From the NCBI GenBank assembly GCA_018240685.1, contig JAFEFG010000040.1:1-38784 (forward strand): a stretch of DNA of 38,784 nt. The letters run 5' to 3'. The DNA is from Pseudomonadota bacterium (lineage in GTDB: Bacteria; Pseudomonadota; Alphaproteobacteria; Reyranellales; Reyranellaceae). The translations under genes were made by a program, and so were the position numbers. Below, one piece after another: positions 32,035-38,784 of this stretch (positions within the stretch are counted from its first letter, which is position 1; each line of letters begins with the position of its first letter). The notes under the pieces are model-generated. The model worked only from the letters and a program-made list of their open reading frames with translations, was not told where the DNA came from and did no database searches.

Positions 32035-33004
32035 GCACCGCCATGACCACCGGGCGCGCACCGGGCACACGCGCCTACCTGCAACTGGGGATCATCTGGG
32101 CCCTGCTGCTGACCGTTCCGGCGTGGCTGCCGATGCTGGGCGGATACACCGCGATCGCCGGCCGCGTGCTGGTCTTCGCGCTCGCCGCCATGAGCTTCAA
32201 CATGCTGCTGGGCTTCACCGGCGTCATGAGCTTCGGCCATGCGGCCTATTTCGGACTGGGTGCCTACGGCGCCGGCCTGACCCTGAAATACGTCGCCGCC
32301 TCGACGCCGCTGGCGATACTGGCGGGCACGCTGCTGGGCGGCATCGCCGGCACGCTGTTCGGCCTGCTGCTGGTGCGCCGCCGCGGCGTTTACTTCGCCA
32401 TGGTGACGATCGCCTTCGGACAGGTCTGCTTCTACATCGCCTACAAGTGGGACAGCTTCACCGGCGGCTATGACGGGTTGCGCGGCTTCCTGCGCGCGCC
32501 GATCGATCTCGGCTTTACGAAGATCGACATCGCGGGCAACGAGACGCTGTTCTACTTCTTCGTCCTGCTGGTGTTCGGCCTCGCCGTCGGCCTGCAGGCG
32601 CTGATCCTGGCCTCGCCGTTCGGGCGGACGCTGCTGGCGATCCGCGAGAACGAGCGCCGCGCGCGCTTCCTGGGGCTGCCGGTGGAGCGGCACATCTGGC
32701 TGTCCTTCTCCATCTCCTGCTTCTTCACCGCGCTCGCGGGCACGCTCTATGCGCTCCTGAACAACTTCGCCGATCCGCTGGGTCTGAACTACGTCATGTC
32801 CGGCAACATCGTGATGATCACCGTCATGGGCGGCATGCGCACCTTCTGGGGGCCGCTGGTCGGCGCCGTGCTGTTCGTGATGCTGCAGGACTACGTCTCG
32901 TCGATGACCACCAACTGGATGTTCTTCGTCGGCACGGTGTTCGTGGCCGTGGTGCTGTTCTTCCCGCGCGGGCTGATGGGCATGCTGCAGAAGAGGTCCG
33001 GCGC

Positions 33005-33008
<4 letters not shown>
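32031..33008 (+). CDS. livM: Branched-chain amino acid-type ABC transporter permease, LivM family
   Basis: A 325-residue permease partner of LivH. Hydrophobic segments cover most of residues 18-315. Characteristic LivM segments are MSFNMLLGFTGVMSFGHAAYFGLGAYGAG (motif GVMSFGHAAYFGLGAY), RRRGVYFAMVTIAFGQ and the EAA-like ATPase loop FGRTLLAIRENERRARFLG. The open frame begins far upstream in another frame of livH. The ATG at 32031 that overlaps the livH stop gives the normal length. Its own stop overlaps the livG start (ATGA). Confidence 0.93.
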
Positions 33009-33762
<754 letters not shown>

Positions 33763-33766
<4 letters not shown>

Positions 33767-34488
33767 ACGCGATCGAGGTCAGCGGGCTCAACACCTTTTA
33801 CGGCAAGAGCCACATCCTGCATGACGTCTCCCTGGCCGCGCAGGAGGGCAGCATCACGACGCTGCTGGGCCGCAACGGCGCCGGCAAGACCACGATGATG
33901 CGCAGCATCATGGGGCTCACGCCGTCGCGCTCGGGCTCGATCAAGGTGTTCGGCACCGAAGCGGCGAAGCTCGCGCCCTACCAGGTCGCGCGGCTGCGCG
34001 TGGGCTACGTGCCGGAAGGGCGGCGCGTCTTCCCCAACCTCACCGTCGAGGACAACCTCAAGGTGCCGCAGGGCCATGCCGGGCCGTTCGACATCCCGCG
34101 CATCTACAAGCTCTTCCCGCGGCTGGAGGAACGCCGCCTGAACCGCGGCCGGCAGCTCTCGGGCGGCGAGCAGGAGATGCTGTCGATCGCCCGCGCCCTG
34201 CTGCTGAACCCCAAGGTGCTGATCCTCGACGAGCCGTCGCAGGGGCTGGCGCCGCTGATCGTCAAGGACGTCTTCAGCATCGTCTCCGCCATGAAGCGCG
34301 AGGGCATGACCGTGCTGCTGGTGGAGCAGAACGTGCGCATGACGCTCGAGATCGCCGACACCGCCTATGTGCTGGACCACGGCGTGGTCGTGCACCAGGG
34401 GCCGGCGGCGGCGCTCGCGGCGGACGAGGGGCTGATCCAGTCGCTGGCCGGCGCCTCGGCCGAGGAGTGGGACCTCGACAAGGTGTGA
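33763..34488 (+). CDS. livF: Branched-chain amino acid-type ABC transporter ATPase, LivF family
   Basis: A 241-residue second ATPase of the importer. Walker A is GRNGAGKTT (36-44), the LivF-type region is GYVPEGRRVFPNLTVEDNL (81-99), the signature is LSGGEQEMLSIARAL (132-146), Walker B is VLILDEPSQGLAP (152-164) and the switch is LLVEQNV. The open frame begins earlier inside livG. The ATG at 33763 overlapping the livG stop (ATGA) gives the correct start MNAIEVSGLNTFYG. It is the last gene of the livHMGF run. The convergent thioesterase gene begins 25 bp after its stop. Confidence 0.94.
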
Positions 34489-34513
34489 GGCGGGGGGCAC
34501 GGCGCCGCCGGCC

Positions 34514-34978
34514 TCAGCAGGACGGCGTCTCTTGCGCGAAGGCGCGCGGACGGCCGTCGTCGTCGATGGCGACGAAGGTGAAGACGGCGTCGGTGACCTT
34601 CACCCGCACGCCCTGGCCCTGGCGCATGGCCCACACCTCGATCGACAGCGTGATCGACGACCGGCCCGTGCGCACGAGGTCGGTGTAGCAGCACACCACG
34701 TCGCCCACGTTCACGGGCTGGCGGAACACGATGCGGTCGACCGCAACCGTCACCACCCGGCCGCCGGCCACGGTGGTGGCGGACATCTTCCCGGCCATGT
34801 CCATCAGCGACATGATCCAGCCGCCGAAGATATCGCCCTTGGGGTTGGTGTCGCTGGGCATGGCGAGGAGGCGCGACGCGAGCTGGCCCCGCGGCTCCTG
34901 GCTGTCCAGTGTCGGCCCCTGTGGCTCTGCGGCCCGCAGGCCCTGCAAATCGTCGCTGGCGTATCCGGTATCCGGCAT
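34514..34978 (-). CDS. Acyl-CoA thioesterase, YciA-like hotdog fold
   Basis: A 154-residue hotdog-fold thioesterase that hydrolyses acyl-CoA to free acid and CoA. The motif NPKGDIFGGWIMSLMDMAG (45-63) matches the YciA/BFIT branch, in which the Asp in GDIFGGW is thought to be catalytic. The following strands AVDRIVFRQPVNVGDVVCCY and GQGVRVKVTDAVFTFVAID complete the fold. The upstream open frame allows 40 more codons. The ATG at 34978 is preceded by GGAGTGGAGGAG and gives a near-standard length. The protein is slightly longer at the N-terminus than YciA (about 30 polar residues). Substrate range (short or medium acyl chains) is unknown. Confidence 0.9.
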   Translation of the reverse strand: MPDTGYASDDLQGLRAAEPQGPTLDSQEPRGQLASRLLAMPSDTNPKGDIFGGWIMSLMDMAGKMSATTVAGGRVVTVAVDRIVFRQPVNVGDVVCCYTDLVRTGRSSITLSIEVWAMRQGQGVRVKVTDAVFTFVAIDDDGRPRAFAQETPSC

Positions 34979-35154
34979 CGGCTCCTCCACTCCAAACGCT
35001 GAGGGGCAGGCGTCCTCCCGGGAAAGACGGTCGCTATGCTGCGCCGCACCAAAGATTCGTAGCGGCGTTTCTTGGCAAATCCAAGACGAATTCCGCACTG
35101 CACAATGGCGGCGGTTGAAAAGTGATCCCGGGGGGCTTGTAATCGTGAGCGGTC

Positions 35155-35182
35155 AAGATATATCTTAGACATGTCAAAACAT
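35155..35182. promoter_or_regulatory. Palindromic operator candidate for the PadR-type regulator
   Basis: AAGATATATCTT (35155-35166) is a perfect 12-bp palindrome and is followed by ATGT-N4-ACAT (35171-35182). Both lie just upstream of the preferred GTG start of the PadR/YqjI-like gene, where autoregulation would act. PadR regulators are known to bind AT-rich inverted repeats. The palindrome also resembles a -10 element, so binding would block transcription. Untested. Confidence 0.5.
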
Positions 35183-35197
35183 AGAGGAGCACATCAA

Positions 35198-35923
35198 GTG
35201 CGTCATTCCCATCATCACCATCATCGCGGCCCCGGGCGCCCGGCCTTTGCCGGCTGTCGCGGATTCGGCCGCCGCGGCCCCGAGGCCGGCGAGCAGCCGG
35301 ACGACGGGGCACGGGATGAACGGACAGGCGGGTACGCCATGGAGCGCGGCCCCGGCGGCGAGAGGCATCGCTTCGGGCCGCGCGGTTTCGGGCGCCACGG
35401 CTTCGGCCGTCATGGCCGCGGCGGCTGGGGCGAGGAGGCGGGCGAGGGCCGGGGCGGCCGGCGCCGCCGCGTCTTCGACTCGAGCGAGCTGCGGCTCGTC
35501 TTGCTCAAGCTGATCGCCGACCAGCCGCGCCACGGCTACGAGCTGATCCGCGCCATCGAGGAGCTCACGGGCGGCGCCTATGTGCCGAGCCCGGGTGTCG
35601 TCTATCCGACGCTGACCATGCTCCAGGAGTTGGGCCACATCGCCGAGGCGGATGCGGAAGGGGCGCGCAAGCCCTTCACCGTGACGCCCGAGGGCACCGC
35701 CCATCTCGCCGAGAAGAAGGAGGAGGTGGAAGCGCTGTTCGCCCGCCTGGCCGAGCTCGCCTCGATGCGCGAGCGCACCGACGCCGCGCCGGTCCGCCGC
35801 GCCATGGGCAACCTCAAGACGGCGCTGCTGTACCGGCTCGAACGCGGCGACGTGAAGGCCGAGACCCAGCACGAGATCGCCGCCATCCTCGACGAGGCGG
35901 CGCGCAAGATCGAGCGCCTCTGA
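35198..35923 (+). CDS. PadR-family transcriptional regulator with His-rich N-terminus, YqjI-like
   Basis: A 241-residue repressor-like protein. The N-terminus is a metal-ligand-rich, Gly/Arg/His extension of about 95 residues (HSHHHHH near the start, then repeated FGRHG-type units). The PadR winged-helix domain follows (about 95-180, LRLVLLKLIADQPRHGYELIRA, then SPGVVYPTLTMLQELGHI), then a helical dimerisation tail. E. coli YqjI has the same architecture, and its His-rich arm binds nickel to relieve repression of a ferric reductase gene; similar metal sensing is inferred. An in-frame ATG lies at 35171 but has no Shine-Dalgarno and sits on the operator. The GTG at 35198 has GAGGAG eight bases upstream, so I prefer it. 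A DUF2218 gene follows 10 bp after the stop. Confidence 0.88.
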   Translation: MRHSHHHHHRGPGRPAFAGCRGFGRRGPEAGEQPDDGARDERTGGYAMERGPGGERHRFGPRGFGRHGFGRHGRGGWGEEAGEGRGGRRRRVFDSSELRLVLLKLIADQPRHGYELIRAIEELTGGAYVPSPGVVYPTLTMLQELGHIAEADAEGARKPFTVTPEGTAHLAEKKEEVEALFARLAELASMRERTDAAPVRRAMGNLKTALLYRLERGDVKAETQHEIAAILDEAARKIERL

Positions 35924-35933
35924 GGAGGCGCCG

Positions 35934-36326
35934 ATGCGGCAGACCTACATCGACGTGCTGCGCAGGCGGCACGGCATCCCCGATCCCCGTTCCATCGGAG
36001 CCCTTTCCATGTTCGCCACCACCGTCCGCGTGCCCACCGCGCACGCCAGCCGCTACCTCCAGCAGCTCTGCAAGCACTGGAGCCACAACCTCGCCGTGAC
36101 CTTCACCGAGACCGAGGGCACCGTGACATTCCCGCGCAACGCGCGCGGGGCAGACTGGCCGGGCGACGCCACGCTCCGGCTCGAGGCGCACGCCGACGGC
36201 CTCGACTGCCGGCTGGAGGCGAGCGCGGCCGAGCAGCGCGAGGCGCTGAAGGGCGCCGTCGCCCGCCACCTCGACCGCTTCGCTTTCCGCGAGGCCCCGC
36301 TCAAGTTCGACTGGCGCGACGCCTGA
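35934..36326 (+). CDS. DUF2218 family protein
   Basis: A small protein of 130 residues from the ATG with a strong GGAGG five bases upstream. An internal ATG (36009, 105 residues) better matches the family's usual length. The conserved part begins TTVRVPTAHASRYLQQLCKHWSHNL, with the family core SRYLQQLCKHW, and ends in a FxWRD-like tail. DUF2218 proteins are commonly encoded beside siderophore-interacting ferric reductases and YqjI-like regulators. That context suggests a role in iron or metal handling, but none is proven. It is co-transcribed with the preceding PadR-type gene. The N-terminal 25 residues before the internal ATG look unlike the family, so the start is uncertain. Confidence 0.82.
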   Translation: MRQTYIDVLRRRHGIPDPRSIGALSMFATTVRVPTAHASRYLQQLCKHWSHNLAVTFTETEGTVTFPRNARGADWPGDATLRLEAHADGLDCRLEASAAEQREALKGAVARHLDRFAFREAPLKFDWRDA

Positions 36327-36338
36327 AGGGAGGCCGCT

Positions 36339-36956
36339 ATGGACGACAGGATGAAGGCCGTTCTCGATCTCTATCACGCCCGCATCGAGGAGGAGGCGAA
36401 GGCCCGCCTCGCCGGCCCGCCCGGCCGCTCCTCGCCCGACGAGCGCGACCGGCGGCTGCTCGCGGTGGGGCCGGACACCGGCCAGCTGATCAACATCCTG
36501 GCCCGCAGCCTCAAGGCGCCGAACATCCTCGAGCTCGGTACCTCGTATGGCTATTCCGGCATCTGGCTTGCCGACGCCGCGCGGGCGAGCGGCGGCCGGC
36601 TCACCACCATGGAGCTGGCGCCGCACAAATCGGCCTACGCCCGCGAGATGTCGGAGAAAGCGGGGCTCGCCGGTTCCGTCGACTTCAAGGTCGGCGATGC
36701 GGTGCAGATGATCGGCGCGCTGCCGTTCAAGCTCGATTTCGTGCTGGTCGACCTGTGGAAGGACCTCTACGTGCCGTGCCTGGAGGCCTTCTATCCCAAG
36801 CTCAATCCCGGCGCGATCATCGTCGCCGACAACATGATCCGTCCCGCATCCGAGGATGTCGCGCGCTATGCCCGCGTCCTCCGCGCCAAGCCGAAGATGA
36901 CCAGCATCCTCGTGCCGGTCGGCTCGGGGTTGGAGATCAGCCGCTTCGACGCCTGA
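36339..36956 (+). CDS. Class I SAM-dependent O-methyltransferase (Methyltransf_24/3 type)
   Basis: A 205-residue cytosolic methyltransferase. The SAM motif is ILELGTSYGYSGIWLA (63-78), the acidic residue after strand 2 lies in LTTMELAPH, and DFVLVDLWKDLY followed by GAIIVADNMIRP matches the catechol-O-methyltransferase-like family. Those enzymes bind a metal near the DNM motif. The ATG has AGGGAGG upstream. It follows the DUF2218 gene by 12 bp on the same strand, so it is probably the third gene of the PadR-led operon. The substrate is unknown; small phenolic or catechol compounds are typical for the family. Confidence 0.88.
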   Translation: MDDRMKAVLDLYHARIEEEAKARLAGPPGRSSPDERDRRLLAVGPDTGQLINILARSLKAPNILELGTSYGYSGIWLADAARASGGRLTTMELAPHKSAYAREMSEKAGLAGSVDFKVGDAVQMIGALPFKLDFVLVDLWKDLYVPCLEAFYPKLNPGAIIVADNMIRPASEDVARYARVLRAKPKMTSILVPVGSGLEISRFDA

Positions 36957-36962
36957 ATTTGG

Positions 36963-37955
36963 TCAGGCGCGGGCCGGACGCGACGCCGCCCGCCGTGCGC
37001 GGCGTCGGATCTGGCGCCTCAGCCAGATCCACACGCCCGTCACCAGAAGCCCGACCATCGCGACCGAGATCACGAGGTTCATCAGCGACGACCACAGGCC
37101 GGCGAAGTTGCCCTCGTGCCACAGCCGGGGCCAGTTGCGCGGCAGCATGGTGACGCCGGTCCGGCTCACGGACATGGCGCGGAACTCGCCGCCGTCGTCC
37201 AGACGCACGATGTAGCGGTCGCCCGCCTGGCGCAGGAACAGCAGGCCGGCGAGATCGTACTTGTCGCCCAGCACGCGCACGGCCTCCATCAGCGGCATCG
37301 GCGCCGCGCCGCGGCTGCCCGCTCCCGGCGGGCCGCCGAAGCCGCCGCCGGTGCCGACTCCCATCGCCATCAGCAGCGCCGTCGCCGGCGACAGCAGGAT
37401 CAGCGGCAGCAGGAACCAGGCCATCGCCTTGTGCCAGCCGCCGAGCGTGTTGTTGATGCGCGGCAGGCCCATGAGGATGCCGATCACGCTCAGCACCAGC
37501 ATGGCCGCCGTCGAGGCGATCACCAGCCAGCGCGCCTCCAGCATCAGCGTCTCGTGCAGGCGCCGGCAGGTGATGAGGAATGCCGTCAGACCGGACTGGC
37601 CCGGCAGCGCGGCGCCGGTCTCGACATCGACCGTGGTGCTGTTGCGGCGATCGACGCCGATCATCAGCGCATGGTCATAGCTGCGGTAGCCGAGCATGCG
37701 CGCCTTGCCCTGCGGGTCGTGCTGGGCCAGCAGCGCCTCGATGCGGTCCGCCGTCAGCGTGCCCGGCTTGACGGCGCGGTCGATCAGCCACGGTTCGACC
37801 GACAGGATCAGGCCGGTGACGAGGACGACGAGGAGGGGAAGGGAGAAGGTGAGGGCGATCCAGCGGTGGAACTTCAGATACCATTTCTTCACGATCCACC
37901 TCACGCGTCGCCCGGACTCAATCGACTCGAGTCCGGTACGAGCGCCCGCGCGCAT
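36963..37955 (-). CDS. PepSY-associated transmembrane protein
   Basis: A 330-residue inner-membrane protein of the PepSY_TM family. Four hydrophobic helices are visible (about 33-52, 145-164, 182-205 and 287-310). The first follows WYLKFHRWIALTFSLPLLVV, where HRW is the family hallmark, and periplasmic loops between them carry PepSY-like strands. Relatives are often encoded with TonB siderophore receptors and are proposed to help reduce or release iron. The ATG at 37955 has GGGG nearby; a GTG at 37892 with GAGG six bases upstream gives a start closer to the family (KKWYLKFHRW). It is convergent with the O-methyltransferase gene (6 bp apart). Confidence 0.85.
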   Translation of the reverse strand: MRAGARTGLESIESGRRVRWIVKKWYLKFHRWIALTFSLPLLVVLVTGLILSVEPWLIDRAVKPGTLTADRIEALLAQHDPQGKARMLGYRSYDHALMIGVDRRNSTTVDVETGAALPGQSGLTAFLITCRRLHETLMLEARWLVIASTAAMLVLSVIGILMGLPRINNTLGGWHKAMAWFLLPLILLSPATALLMAMGVGTGGGFGGPPGAGSRGAAPMPLMEAVRVLGDKYDLAGLLFLRQAGDRYIVRLDDGGEFRAMSVSRTGVTMLPRNWPRLWHEGNFAGLWSSLMNLVISVAMVGLLVTGVWIWLRRQIRRRARRAASRPARA

Positions 37956-38070
37956 TCATCCCCTTGGCGAGAAGAAATTGATGCCTGGTCGAGCGGGTTG
38001 CGTTCCCGTTCTCAGCGACGACACGCGCAAGCGACCTGGAGGAACTGGTTGCCAGCGCTGCCCTCCAATT

Positions 38071-38784
38071 TCAAACGTTGGCCCCGTGGATCACGTCGAT
38101 GACCGCCTTGGTCACGTCGGCGGTGCGGGCGGTGCCGCCAAGGTCGGGGGTGTGGAAGCGCTTGTCGGCGGTGACGCGCTCGATGGCGCCCATCAGGCGG
38201 CCGGCTGCGGCGGGCTCGCCGAGATGGTCGAGCAGCATCACCGCGGACCAGAAGGTGCCGATCGGGTTGGCGATGCCCTTGCCCATGATGTCGAACGCCG
38301 AGCCGTGGATCGGTTCGAACATCGAGGGGAAGGCGCGTTCGGGATTGAGGTTCGCGGTCGGCGCGATGCCGAGCGAACCCGCCAGCGCCGCGGCGAGGTC
38401 CGACAGGATGTCGGCGTGCAGGTTGGTCGCCACCACCGTGTCGATGCTGGCCGGCCGCATCACCATGCGCATGGTCATGGCATCGACCAGCATCTTGTCC
38501 CAGGTGACGTCGGGGAACTCGCGCGCGATCTCGACGGCGATCTCGTCCCACATCACCATGGCGTGGCGCTGGGCGTTCGACTTCGTCACCACGGTGAGCA
38601 GCTTGCGCGGCCGCGACTGCGCCAGCCGGAAGGCGAAGCGCATGATCCGCTCGACGCCGGCACGGGTGAACATGGCGACGTCGGTCGCCGCTTCCAGCGG
38701 CGAGCCCTGGTGGACGCGCCCGCCGACGCCGGCATATTCGCCCTCCGAGTTCTCGCGCACGATCACCCAGTCGAGCTCCTTGTC
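38071..38784 (-). CDS. Tartrate/isocitrate/isopropylmalate dehydrogenase family protein, 3' part
   Basis: The C-terminal 237 residues of an NAD-dependent beta-decarboxylating dehydrogenase; the frame stays open to the right edge, so the N-terminus is outside the window. The visible part begins DWVIVRENSEGEYAGVGG, where the RENSEGEY motif binds substrate. It continues with VTKSNAQRHAM (catalytic Lys in TKSN), the metal-binding Asp residues in ATNLHADILSDLAAAL, and the NAD-binding segment PIHGSAFDIMGKGIANPIG. The RENSEGEYAG and LGIAPTANLNPER segments favour the tartrate/D-malate dehydrogenase branch (TtuC/DmlA) over LeuB or Icd, but the substrate is not settled. It ends 115 bp before the PepSY-TM gene on the same strand. 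Confidence 0.9.
   Translation of the reverse strand, partial: DKELDWVIVRENSEGEYAGVGGRVHQGSPLEAATDVAMFTRAGVERIMRFAFRLAQSRPRKLLTVVTKSNAQRHAMVMWDEIAVEIAREFPDVTWDKMLVDAMTMRMVMRPASIDTVVATNLHADILSDLAAALAGSLGIAPTANLNPERAFPSMFEPIHGSAFDIMGKGIANPIGTFWSAVMLLDHLGEPAAAGRLMGAIERVTADKRFHTPDLGGTARTADVTKAVIDVIHGANV

Overview
The window is GC-rich, densely packed chromosomal DNA from what looks like a free-living alphaproteobacterium. The main taxonomic clue is the block DUF6476-like protein / rluD-type pseudouridine synthase / rpoH, which I know from alphaproteobacteria. The many solute-binding proteins, the OmpA porin and the codon use (strong GC3) fit a heterotrophic soil or water organism. A Rhodospirillales or Reyranella-like host is a guess only. 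I see no prophage, insertion sequence, CRISPR array or rRNA.

Layout. 1-4.3 kb (minus): an OmpA-type outer-membrane protein, a large multi-pass membrane protein, an unannotated 33-residue membrane peptide, a STAS-like protein and tRNA-Glu(CTC). 4.35-6.3 kb: a methyltransferase and a class II aldolase, divergent. 6.4-11.8 kb (minus): a tight operon of threonine aldolase, a BisC/TorA-type molybdoenzyme, guanine deaminase and a small secreted protein. 11.9-14.3 kb: a DUF6476-like gene divergent from rluD, then rpoH. rpoH is preceded by a near-perfect CIRCE element (HrcA operator) and followed by a strong terminator. 14.3-14.8 kb: a gene-free spacer with three copies of a palindromic repeat and a long homopurine tract. 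14.8-16.2 kb (minus): a NiCoT-family transporter under a cobalamin riboswitch, so probably a cobalt importer. 16.3-21.1 kb: a benzoylformate-decarboxylase-like ThDP enzyme, a solute-binding protein without its permease, and a phytanoyl-CoA dioxygenase-like protein.

21.1-28.1 kb holds the most interesting accessory module: a type I secretion adaptor and ABC exporter next to a modular GH18 chitinase-like protein. It is divergent from a LytS-type sensor kinase and LytTR response regulator. The shared promoter region contains a 10-bp direct repeat spaced exactly 21 bp, the geometry expected of a LytTR operator. This suggests a self-contained sense-and-secrete polysaccharide-degrading system.

28.1-34.5 kb: purA, then a complete branched-chain amino-acid-type ABC importer (Tat-exported binding protein, terminator, livH-livM-livG-livF with ATGA overlaps). 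34.5-38.8 kb: an acyl-CoA thioesterase; a His-rich PadR regulator resembling E. coli YqjI with a palindromic operator candidate, a DUF2218 protein and an O-methyltransferase; a PepSY-TM protein; and the C-terminal part of a tartrate/isocitrate-dehydrogenase-family enzyme cut by the window edge.

All assignments come from reading motifs and gene context in the sequence; no database search was run.
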